Positions 6,849 through 14,164 of a stretch of 36,516 bases of DNA are shown here, one piece after another. This DNA is from Candidatus Enterousia onthequi (GTDB lineage: Bacteria; Pseudomonadota; Alphaproteobacteria; Rs-D84), in NCBI GenBank assembly GCA_018064365.1, contig JAGHVJ010000032.1, positions 1-36,516 of the forward strand, read 5' to 3'. The position numbers and the translations under genes were made by a program. The stretch's first letter is position 1, and each line of letters opens with the position of its first letter. Under the pieces are notes generated by a model. It searched no databases and was not told the origin of the DNA. It worked only from the letters and a program-made list of their open reading frames with translations.

Positions 6849-7922
6849 ATGATAACACAAAACGAAATCTTGTCTACAATCCAAAACGATATTATATCGT
6901 TGGGTGAATTTTTGAATCCTGCAAAAATAAATTCTGAATTGTCCAAATTAAACACAATGGTTGCTGACGAAAGTTTGTGGGCTAATCCAGATACAGCGCG
7001 CACATTACTGCAAAAAAAATCAAACTTAGAAAAAACATTATCTGACTTTTTAACACTGGAATCCGATTACAAAAATTTGGTTGATTTATATCAAATGGCC
7101 CCCGACGACCCAGATGTATTAAATGCCATAGATAATTTAAGCGAACGAACAAAACGCGCAAAATTTGTCACACTATTCAGTGGTCCCAACGACAACAACA
7201 ACGCATTTATTTTTATCCAGGCTGGTGCCGGTGGGACCGAGGCTATGGATTGGGCGCAAATGCTGACCCGCATGTACACCCGTTGGGCAGAACGCCATAA
7301 CTTTTCTTGCGAAGTTGTGGATGAACACCCAGGAGACGTTGCCGGAATAAAAAGTACAACATTAAAAATTGACGGCATACGCGCATACGGTTGGTTGCGG
7401 TCTGAAATTGGTGTTCACCGCTTGGTTCGCATATCACCATTTAACGCAAACGGAAAACGCCAAACCAGTTTTGCATCAGTTGATGTTTGGCCGGATGTTG
7501 ACGACAGCATTGAAATAGAAATCAATGAAAAAGATTTACGCATCGACACATTTCGTTCTTCTGGTGCGGGCGGTCAACACGTCAACAAAACAGACAGTGC
7601 CGTTCGCATTACGCACATCCCAACAAATACGGTTGTCACATGCCAAAATGAACGCAGTCAATTTCAAAACAAAGATATGGCAATGAAAATTTTACGCAGC
7701 CGCCTATATGAACTGGAACTAAAAAAACGCGAAGAAGAAGATGCCGCTGCAAAATCTGCCCAGAAAAAAATCGAATGGGGCAGCCAGATTCGCAATTATG
7801 TTTTATACCCATATCAATTGGTCAAAGATATCCGAACAGATACGGAAAAAACTGATTCTGATGCAGTCTTGGACGGCGATTTAGACGATTTTATGTTGGC
7901 ATATTTACAACAAAACAAATAA
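6849..7922 (+). CDS. prfB: Peptide chain release factor 2
   Basis: RF2 recognises UAA and UGA and triggers peptide release. Visible signatures are SPF at residues 196-198 (the RF2 stop-codon recognition tripeptide) and GGQ at 241-243 within SSGAGGQHVNKTDSAV. Length 357 fits the family. The usual autoregulatory +1 frameshift near codon 25 is absent: the frame is open from the ATG. At the matching place the DNA reads GAA TTT TTG AAT, with a TGA in the +1 frame (6913-6915) that may be a relic. No Shine-Dalgarno is visible. The gene ends directly against the convergent helicase gene, with no intervening base. Confidence 0.96.
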   Translation: MITQNEILSTIQNDIISLGEFLNPAKINSELSKLNTMVADESLWANPDTARTLLQKKSNLEKTLSDFLTLESDYKNLVDLYQMAPDDPDVLNAIDNLSERTKRAKFVTLFSGPNDNNNAFIFIQAGAGGTEAMDWAQMLTRMYTRWAERHNFSCEVVDEHPGDVAGIKSTTLKIDGIRAYGWLRSEIGVHRLVRISPFNANGKRQTSFASVDVWPDVDDSIEIEINEKDLRIDTFRSSGAGGQHVNKTDSAVRITHIPTNTVVTCQNERSQFQNKDMAMKILRSRLYELELKKREEEDAAAKSAQKKIEWGSQIRNYVLYPYQLVKDIRTDTEKTDSDAVLDGDLDDFMLAYLQQNK

Positions 7923-9188
7923 TCATTCCATAAATTCTAGAACACGTTTGTCAAAAATCACATCTTTTGGTCTTAGTGCTGTGGCGACATGCATATCTGC
8001 GGCACTACGTGTTCGCGACAACGCAACATACGTCTGGCCATGCGCAAATGCCCCCCGAGAAATATCAACAACCACTGCATCCAGTGTTTTTCCCTGGGCC
8101 TTGTGAATTGTCATCGCATAACCCAAATTCAGCGGGAACTGTTTATAAGAGCCAATTTCGTGTTCTTGCAATCTGTCGTTTTCATCACGCACATATTCAA
8201 TCTTTTCCCATTTCTCAGGTTTAACATTTACAATTGTCCGCGCCGCATTTAATAATTCAACCTTTAACCCATTCCCCCCCATATCAACAATCCGTCCCAT
8301 TGAGCCATTGTGCCATTTATCACTATTTTTAACAAACACAACCAATGCACCAACCTTTAAATTTAACTTTATCGGTGCCGGTACATCTTTTTCAGAAAAA
8401 TTTCCCTCTAACACACCAACAAAAGAAATTTCCGGCGCATTTATTGCCCGTAACCGCGCTGCATTTATATTTTCAGCCTGTTGCCGATAAGGCGTGATTA
8501 AAACCGCATTTGCCCGTCGCGCATCATCAACAATTTTACATTGGTTAAAAAATTCCAATGACGTCAAATCACCGTCACGCAACCGCACCAAATTATCCAA
8601 TAAAGCACCATCATTTTGCCGATATACTTTATCAAAAGAAAAACGCACAAACCCCGACCGAGAATACACATGACTATCGAAAAAATAAGAATTTTCAAAT
8701 CCGTATTCTTGTTTGAAATAATCAACCGCCCCCGAAGTAATCACCGGTGGCAACTGAAACAAATCGCCAATTGCAACAATTTGAATTCCACCAAAAGGCG
8801 CATTATCCCGACGCGCCTGACGTGCCAATAAATCCATTGCATCCAACAAATCCGGCGCAACCATAGACACTTCATCTATAATCAAAACATCTGTCGCCTG
8901 TAAAATATTACGCGTTTTGGCCTTTAACTTTAAAAATTCAGGCATAATAAAATCACGCGGTTGGATTTGAAACAAACTGTGAATTGTTTGTCCACCAATA
9001 TTCAAAGCCGACACCGCCGTAGGACACGCACACACGATACGTTTTTTTGATGCGCTTTTTAAATAATTTATAAATGTAGATTTCCCTGTTCCGGCCTGAC
9101 CCATAATTAAAACATTTTGATGCGTGCGTTCAATCGTATCGAAAGCCACCTTTTGCGCATCACTTAAAATCTGAACTAATTCCGTCAT
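7923..9188 (-). CDS. PIF1-like superfamily 1B DNA helicase
   Basis: This is an ATP-dependent 5'-3' helicase related to PIF1/RecD2. The 421 residues contain GQAGTGKST (Walker A, 30-38), LIIDEVSM (Walker B, about 102-109), AIGDLFQLPPV (motif III), YRQ, and a C-terminal UvrD/RecD-like half with GYAMTIHKAQGKTLD and VALSRTR. ATG 9188 starts the recognisable fold; a longer frame reaching 9239 would add 17 hydrophobic residues encoded partly by a terminator and was rejected. No Shine-Dalgarno is visible. It stops with TGA. A run of seven G lies in the coding strand at 8274-8280. It is likely a single-gene unit. The role in replication-fork or G-quadruplex processing is inferred from the family. Confidence 0.88.
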   Translation of the reverse strand: MTELVQILSDAQKVAFDTIERTHQNVLIMGQAGTGKSTFINYLKSASKKRIVCACPTAVSALNIGGQTIHSLFQIQPRDFIMPEFLKLKAKTRNILQATDVLIIDEVSMVAPDLLDAMDLLARQARRDNAPFGGIQIVAIGDLFQLPPVITSGAVDYFKQEYGFENSYFFDSHVYSRSGFVRFSFDKVYRQNDGALLDNLVRLRDGDLTSLEFFNQCKIVDDARRANAVLITPYRQQAENINAARLRAINAPEISFVGVLEGNFSEKDVPAPIKLNLKVGALVVFVKNSDKWHNGSMGRIVDMGGNGLKVELLNAARTIVNVKPEKWEKIEYVRDENDRLQEHEIGSYKQFPLNLGYAMTIHKAQGKTLDAVVVDISRGAFAHGQTYVALSRTRSAADMHVATALRPKDVIFDKRVLEFME

Positions 9189-9219
9189 AGAACACACTGT
9201 ACACAAATATACAGAAAAT

Positions 9220-9247
9220 AGAAATAAAAAAACGCACAAAACGTGCG
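9220..9247. repeat. 28-bp direct repeat, left copy
   Basis: This is identical base for base to 11100-11127. It contains the terminator hairpin described for 9225-9248. The two copies bracket the adenine deaminase gene. Confidence 0.85.
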
Positions 9248-9248
9248 T
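9225..9248 (-). terminator. Terminator of adenine deaminase gene
   Basis: ACGCAC-5-base loop-GTGCGT, followed on the minus strand by T7 and ATTT. Confidence 0.8.
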
Positions 9249-9274
9249 AATTTTATATAAAACAGCAACTTATA

Positions 9275-10981
9275 CTACGGCTCTATACTTGTAAAACTAA
9301 AAGTTCCCACATCAAACAGCCCTTTGTCTGTAATTTTCAATTGTGGGATTACCGGCAAAGCCAAAAATCCCATAACCATAAACACATCTTCCAAGCCCGA
9401 ACCTAACTTTTTAACACCCGCAGCCAACCGTGAACACTCCTTTTTGACTTCATTTAAATTTTTATTAGAAATCAGTCCCGCCACAGGCAATTCCAATTTC
9501 GCCAACACTTTGCCATTTTTAACAACGACTTTTCCGCCTTGGGATTTAACCAGTTCTCGCACAGCAACCAACATATCTTTATCATTAGTTCCAATAACGA
9601 TAATGTTATGAGAATCGTGCGCCACAGTTGACGCCACCGCCCCAGATTTCAACCCCAAACCTTTGATAAAACCTTTACCGATATTCCCAGTCGCATGATG
9701 TCTTTCGATAACACATATTTTTAATGTGTCATTATCGACATTACTTTCAGCCAAACCATTTTTAACCTTTACATTTGACACCACAGATTTTGTCACCAAC
9801 TGGTGATTTATAATTTGAATCGTTTTCACACGTGATGATTGAACAGGAATTGCAAAATCACCCAACTTTAACGGAGCAATCTTGACCGATTTTGTGTTTA
9901 TATTTTGTTTTTGGGACGACAGATTTATCAAACATTTTCCGTTCTTGGCGACAATTTCACCATTTTTGATAACACATTTTGGTTTAAAAGAAACCAAATC
10001 ATCCAAAACCAACATATCCGCCCTGTATCCAACCGCCACAGCCCCCAAATCATGAAGGCCAAAATATTCTGCTGTATTCAAACTGGCACATTGAATTGCC
10101 TTGATTGGAGAAACACCGGCCCGAACCGCCCTTTGCACCATACCATTTATATGCCCAGACAAATCCATCGGATGTCTATCATCTGTAACAAACATACATT
10201 TTCTGGTATTGTGTTTTTTCAACACAGGCATCAAAGCATCCAAATCTTTGGCCGCCGAACCTTCTCTAATCATAATGTATTGTCCCAAACGCATTTTTTC
10301 TAACGCCTCGGCCACATTTGTACATTCATGGTCAGATTTAATACCACTCACCACATAAGCGCACAAATCTTTTCCAGTCAACATTGGGGCATGTCCGTCA
10401 ATTTGCTTTTTATATTTTTGTGTCATCTCTAATTTTTCATGCACAGATTTGTCATTATTGACAACACCAACATAATTCATCATTTCTGCCAAGCCATAAA
10501 CCCAATCTTGCCCCATCAATTTTTCTAAATCACGAGAACCTAATCCCGCCCCAGAATTTTCAAAAGGCGTTGCCGGCACACACGAAGGCAACATAAAATT
10601 CACATCCAAACCGATATTTCTGGAATGTTTATGCATAAACTCAATACCTTGGATTCCCATCACATTTGCAATTTCATGCGGGTCTGTAAAAACACTTGTT
10701 GTACCCGCAGGCAATACAGCCCTGGCAAATTCACGGGGCAACATCATTGAACTTTCTAAATGCACATGCCCATCAATAAACCCAGGGCAAACATACGCGC
10801 CCCGCACATTCAATTCTTGTTTTCCATGATAGCCATTTCCCAATCCGCAAATAATTTCCCCAGCAATCGCAATATCTGTTTCATATATTTCTTCGGACAA
10901 GACATTCACTAATTTTGCATTTTTAATAACCAAATCTGCATCTTGCAAACCTTTTGCGACATTGATATATCTAGATTTCAT
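9275..10981 (-). CDS. ade: Adenine deaminase
   Basis: It converts adenine to hypoxanthine and ammonia in purine salvage, in the cytoplasm, with a binuclear metal centre. The 568 residues match the family length. Metal-binding and signature segments are GFIDGHVHLESSM, DPHEIANVMG, the GHAPMLTGKDL segment, REGSAAKDL and FVTDDRHP. The C-terminal domain contains AHDSHNIIVIG. ATG 10981 is preceded by eight G then AAAAATAAA, a G-run that would act as Shine-Dalgarno; an upstream extension to 11047 was rejected as non-homologous. A TATAAC -10 lies at 11012-11017 with a poor -35. The gene stands alone between two terminator-bearing 28-bp repeats, next to a tRNA. Confidence 0.95.
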   Translation of the reverse strand: MKSRYINVAKGLQDADLVIKNAKLVNVLSEEIYETDIAIAGEIICGLGNGYHGKQELNVRGAYVCPGFIDGHVHLESSMMLPREFARAVLPAGTTSVFTDPHEIANVMGIQGIEFMHKHSRNIGLDVNFMLPSCVPATPFENSGAGLGSRDLEKLMGQDWVYGLAEMMNYVGVVNNDKSVHEKLEMTQKYKKQIDGHAPMLTGKDLCAYVVSGIKSDHECTNVAEALEKMRLGQYIMIREGSAAKDLDALMPVLKKHNTRKCMFVTDDRHPMDLSGHINGMVQRAVRAGVSPIKAIQCASLNTAEYFGLHDLGAVAVGYRADMLVLDDLVSFKPKCVIKNGEIVAKNGKCLINLSSQKQNINTKSVKIAPLKLGDFAIPVQSSRVKTIQIINHQLVTKSVVSNVKVKNGLAESNVDNDTLKICVIERHHATGNIGKGFIKGLGLKSGAVASTVAHDSHNIIVIGTNDKDMLVAVRELVKSQGGKVVVKNGKVLAKLELPVAGLISNKNLNEVKKECSRLAAGVKKLGSGLEDVFMVMGFLALPVIPQLKITDKGLFDVGTFSFTSIEP

Positions 10982-10990
10982 TTTATTTTT

Positions 10991-10998
10991 CCCCCCCC
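10991..10998 (-). promoter_or_regulatory. G8 tract acting as ribosome-binding site of ade
   Basis: Eight consecutive G on the minus strand, 9 bases before the ade ATG, replace a normal AGGAG. The tract would lie about 7 bases inside the predicted mRNA start. Such runs are prone to slippage. Confidence 0.5.
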
Positions 10999-11099
10999 AT
11001 AAAAAACAAATGTTATAAACACACAAATGATACATAAAAAACAACAAAAAAACAATGTAAAATTATTTCACTTTCAGAATAAAACACATATAAAAAAAC

Positions 11100-11127
11100 A
11101 GAAATAAAAAAACGCACAAAACGTGCG
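11100..11127. repeat. 28-bp direct repeat, right copy
   Basis: This is identical to 9220-9247. It lies 12 bases beyond the tRNA 3' end, upstream of adenine deaminase. Confidence 0.85.
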
Positions 11128-11128
11128 C
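11105..11128 (-). terminator. Terminator after the CAU tRNA
   Basis: CGCAC and GTGCG form a stem with T7 following on the minus strand. It is the same hairpin as at 9225-9248 with one changed flanking base. Confidence 0.7.
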
Positions 11129-11138
11129 AATTTTAGTG

Positions 11139-11215
11139 TGGTGGGTTATGTAGGACTCGAACCCACGACCAAAGCGTTATGAGCGCTCCGCTCTAACCAA
11201 CTGAGCTAATAACCC
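11139..11215 (-). tRNA. tRNA with CAU anticodon (elongator Met or Ile2)
   Basis: A 77-base cloverleaf with encoded CCA. Acceptor GGGTTAT pairs with ATAACCC, discriminator A. D-arm reads AGCTCAGTTGGTTAGAGC. The anticodon stem GAGCG/CGCTT holds loop CTCATAA. The first base pair is a normal G-C, so this is not initiator tRNA. The stem-loop and TTGGTC variable region are compatible with either elongator Met or the lysidine-modified Ile tRNA; I cannot separate them by eye. Confidence 0.93.
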
Positions 11216-11224
11216 ACGGCACAG

Positions 11225-11253
11225 ATTATTACACCTTTTTTTGGGCTGTGCAA
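11225..11253 (-). promoter_or_regulatory. Promoter of the CAU tRNA
   Basis: TTGCAC, 17 bases, AATAAT on the minus strand. The predicted start is about 3 bases before the mature tRNA. GCACAG at 11219-11224 and CTGTGC at 11246-11251 form an inverted repeat around it, possibly by chance. Confidence 0.55.
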
Positions 11254-11321
11254 GTTAAAAAAATTAAAAGTCTTTATTTTCTTGATATTTTGTGGCACCA
11301 TTAAAACAAAAGAATAAAACC

Positions 11322-12476
11322 ATGCAAGAATTTGATATAATCATCATTGGCGCAGGCGCATCTGGATTATTTATGGCATCACGCGCAACCGCGGCACATA
11401 AACGCACATGTGTTCTGGATATGGGTGCAACCCCCGGGCGCAAAGTTAGTGTTTCTGGGGGGGGCAAATGCAATTTTACAAACACCCACGCAGATGCATC
11501 ACATTATTTTGGTAAAAATCCCGATTTTGTGCGTTCTGCACTATCTCGCTTTACACCCACAGACGCGATTGATTGGGTAAAATCTCATGGAATCCCAGTT
11601 CACGAAAAAACACCCGGCCAATATTTTGCAGATTCTGCCCAAAACATAGTCAATGCATTACTATCAGACGCAAATGGCGCAACAATCATACAAAACACAC
11701 GTGTTATATCGGTCGAAAAAAACACAGACACATTTATTGTATCGTGCGAAAATAATAAAAAATTTATCGCACAAAAACTGGTTATCGCAACCGGCGGTTT
11801 GTCTTATGAAAACCTGCAAACATCAGATATCGGTTATAAAATTTCGAAACAATTTGGACATAAAATCATACCGCCCCGCCCTGGACTGTGTGGCATAAAA
11901 ACCCAGATTTTTGATCCATCACTGTCGGGAATTTCTATCCCTGTTGAAATCACAATCGGACGTGAAAAACTTACAGACGATATGCTGTTCACACATTGGG
12001 GATTGGGCGGTCCCGCAATTTACAGAACAACTGTGCGCGATTGCATGGACGGATTTACAATAAACTTATTGCCAAATTGCGATACATTTAATTGGTTGCG
12101 TTCCCAGAAAACAACAAACGGAAAAAAACAGTTAAAAACAATACTGGCAACAAAAATTCCGAACAAATTGGCTGAATTTTTATCCATAAACAACACAAAA
12201 AACATCGCCGACATCCGCGATTCTGATTTGCAAACTTTGGCGCAAAATATAAACAACATAAAATTAAACGCACAAAATTTTTCATTAAACGGATTCATTT
12301 CTGCCGAGGTCACCCGTGGTGGCATCGACACAGCACAAATATCATCAAAAACAATGGAATCAAAACTTTGTAAAAATTTATATTTTATTGGCGAGGTTCT
12401 AGATATCGCAGGCGACTTGGGCGGATATAATTTACAATGGGCATGGTCCACCGCCAACGCAGTAGAAATAGATTAG
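11322..12476 (+). CDS. HI0933/YhiN-type FAD-dependent oxidoreductase
   Basis: A flavoprotein family of uncertain substrate, broadly conserved. The FAD-binding Rossmann motif IIIIGAGASGL is at the N-terminus. The family signature VSVSGGGKCNFTN is near residue 48-60, and the C-terminal GEVLDIAGDLGGYNLQWAW segment is characteristic. Length is 384 residues. ATG 11322 was preferred to a GTG at 11292 because the Rossmann strand begins immediately after it. No strong Shine-Dalgarno is seen. An eight-G run within the coding sequence (11457-11464) encodes the SGGG turn; a slip there would disrupt the protein. Confidence 0.92.
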   Translation: MQEFDIIIIGAGASGLFMASRATAAHKRTCVLDMGATPGRKVSVSGGGKCNFTNTHADASHYFGKNPDFVRSALSRFTPTDAIDWVKSHGIPVHEKTPGQYFADSAQNIVNALLSDANGATIIQNTRVISVEKNTDTFIVSCENNKKFIAQKLVIATGGLSYENLQTSDIGYKISKQFGHKIIPPRPGLCGIKTQIFDPSLSGISIPVEITIGREKLTDDMLFTHWGLGGPAIYRTTVRDCMDGFTINLLPNCDTFNWLRSQKTTNGKKQLKTILATKIPNKLAEFLSINNTKNIADIRDSDLQTLAQNINNIKLNAQNFSLNGFISAEVTRGGIDTAQISSKTMESKLCKNLYFIGEVLDIAGDLGGYNLQWAWSTANAVEID

Positions 12477-12516
12477 CAATCCGTATAATTGTGATAAAAA
12501 GAAATACACTAAATCG

Positions 12517-12790
12517 TCATCCAACAGAAGTGCGGAATCCAGTTTTGCATTTCGCAAAACTTGCGTCATTTTGCATTATTACACAAACAAAAACGCAAAG
12601 CGTTTTGTCATCCTAAGCGAAGTGAGATTACTTTGGGGCATAGCCCCATAAGTAAGCGAACGCAGTCGAAAGGATCCAGTTTTATTAAAATACCAGCAGT
12701 ATGCTGGACTTTATTATTGACTAGATTGCCACGTTTCACTCGTTCGGCCTTGCGCCACCGCGCAAGTTGAACTCGTTCGCTCGCAATGAC
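12517..12790. repeat. Patchwork of small palindromic repeats (intergenic)
   Basis: The 350-base gap between the convergent genes at 12476 and 12827 holds no gene. It contains a chain of hairpins: GTTTTGC/GCAAAAC (12542-12560), AAAACGC/GCGTTTT (12590-12606), GGGGC/GCCCC (12635-12647), CCAGCA/TGCTGG (12693-12707) and CTTGCGC/GCGCAAG (12749-12766). Phrases such as CGTCATCC...GGAATCCAG, GTCATCC...AAGGATCCAG and ATTGCC...CGCAATGAC resemble short dispersed repeats known from many bacteria, including intracellular alphaproteobacteria. Several elements appear nested. They may also end transcription from both sides. Confidence 0.75.
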
Positions 12791-12826
12791 AAAAACGCAG
12801 AATCATAAACAAGGAGACGGGGGGCC

Positions 12827-13645
12827 TCATTCGTTGATGGAATCGAACAAGAGCCTGCGGAGATCTTCGTTAACCCTGACTTCGCCACCGCAGAGTTCCG
12901 CGCACTCCGAAGGACATTTCGAATCTTCCACGTTGTCGTAGCGGACCACCCAGCCTGACTCCGCTGGCAAGGAGCTAGTTCCCTCTGTTTTTTTCAATTG
13001 GGTCATTTGGCACCAACAATATAGACCTGTGTTGTCCTGGGGATTGCCGAGGTTAAACATTTCTCCACTGGTTTCGCTACATTTTGCAACACCTGTTATA
13101 ACGCCATATTCAAATACCGCCGCCCAATTCCCCGCCTTTGTGACATATTGGGGGTTATCGCTTTTACCACCCTCAAAATTCCAATATTCATCATCTGTTC
13201 CATTTACAGGCACTTGTGATAACAAAAATTCTTTAACTGTTTGCGGCTGTGGACCTGCTTCTTCTTGGTTTTGCTCGGCGCCTGAACCGTCTCCAGGCCC
13301 TGTGGCTGCAACTTTCTCTCTCTGTCTTTGGATTTCCGCTTGTTTTTCTGTTATACTTGCATCCAATGCAGAACTTTGCTTTTCCAGTTTATTTAATTTT
13401 ACCGCTTCACCTATATTTACACCAATCCCTACACCCGTCAGAGATAATGTCGTAATGCCAGAGATTTTAAATCCTTTGACCTTTTTCTCGCACTCTTGCA
13501 ATTCTTCCAAACCTGCTTGGTTTTGTGCCTGCAAACGTGCGATTTCCGCATCCAATTGTTGTATCGCCGCGGTATAATCCCCACCGGCATTTGCACACAT
13601 TGGTGCCAACATCATTATGGATACAGACAAATATTTTTTATACAT
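12827..13645 (-). CDS. Secreted coiled-coil protein with C-terminal WC/Cx3Cx3C module
   Basis: No named family is recognised. The 272 residues comprise: signal peptide (1-20, cleavage after ANA); a coiled coil (about 25-58); a glycine-rich hydrophobic stretch (61-80, ISGITTLSLTGVGIGVNIG) that could span or insert in a membrane; a second coiled coil (82-113); a Gly/Glu/Gln linker; and a C-terminal module (about 185-267). In the module S190-x-T-x-G194, G200-x-P202, G207-x-Y-x-W211-C212, C244-x3-C248-x3-C252 and L262-R-x-x-L266 match the protein at 20485-20952 at identical spacing. The terminal 160 bases are about 56% GC, above the surroundings. AGGGGA precedes the ATG. The gene follows 13665-14054 by 19 bases, so they are probably co-transcribed. 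Confidence 0.82.
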   Translation of the reverse strand: MYKKYLSVSIMMLAPMCANAGGDYTAAIQQLDAEIARLQAQNQAGLEELQECEKKVKGFKISGITTLSLTGVGIGVNIGEAVKLNKLEKQSSALDASITEKQAEIQRQREKVAATGPGDGSGAEQNQEEAGPQPQTVKEFLLSQVPVNGTDDEYWNFEGGKSDNPQYVTKAGNWAAVFEYGVITGVAKCSETSGEMFNLGNPQDNTGLYCWCQMTQLKKTEGTSSLPAESGWVVRYDNVEDSKCPSECAELCGGEVRVNEDLRRLLFDSINE

Positions 13646-13664
13646 TTTTATCCCCTGGGCTTAA

Positions 13665-14054
13665 TTATTGCAAATTGTTCAATGTATTTTGTTTTTCTGA
13701 TATTTCGTTTTTCTCGTCTTTTATCTTTTTTGCCTGGACCACAGCACCAATCGTTGTGCCAACCACACCCGCACCACCAATAATAGTTCCCGCCAACCAA
13801 CCTTTCTTGGCCTTGTCACACGCCAATTTATTTCTGGCAATTTCGTCAGCCTGCTGTTTTAATTGTTCGTAAAAAGCCTTTTTCTGTAAATATTCAGCCT
13901 CGTTATCTATAACCGCCGGTTGAGTATTTTCCGCAACCACAGCCGGCATTTGCGTCGGCACAGTCCCAGAAGATGTAACAGTAATTCCGGCATTCACAGG
14001 TGATATCACAACCAAAAAGCCCATCAGGCACACAGCAATATAGTATCTTTTCAT
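13665..14054 (-). CDS. Secreted glycine-zipper/coiled-coil protein
   Basis: A 129-residue protein of unknown function. It has a signal peptide (MKRYYIAVCLMGFLVVIS, cleavage near VNA), a short linker, a helical Gln/Lys/Glu-rich region with one Cys, then KGWLAGTIIGGAGVVGTTIG, a glycine-zipper-like hydrophobic segment. A charged helix follows (QAKKIKDEKNEISEKQ). The order helix, glycine zipper, coiled coil repeats that of the next gene, so the two look like paralogues, this one lacking the Cys module. ATG 14054 was selected because AGAGAG lies 7 bases upstream; two earlier Met codons are less well placed. Confidence 0.75.
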   Translation of the reverse strand: MKRYYIAVCLMGFLVVISPVNAGITVTSSGTVPTQMPAVVAENTQPAVIDNEAEYLQKKAFYEQLKQQADEIARNKLACDKAKKGWLAGTIIGGAGVVGTTIGAVVQAKKIKDEKNEISEKQNTLNNLQ

Positions 14055-14164
14055 AAGCATTCTCTCTTGTTTCTTACACTGCATTATATCATAAACCAGG
14101 ACTTCTGTCAAACATGGCGCAAAAAAAATACAATCTTTTGACCATGTTTTATTCTCCCGGTATT

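Noticed and set aside
6849-6930. Active programmed frameshift in prfB
   Set aside because: There is no in-frame stop; the continuous frame already encodes the whole RF2.
9189-9239. N-terminal extension of the PIF1-like helicase
   Set aside because: The added residues are encoded by the adjoining terminator hairpin and have no match to the family start.
12517-12790. CRISPR array
   Set aside because: The hairpins differ in sequence and spacing; there are no regular repeats with unique spacers and no cas genes.
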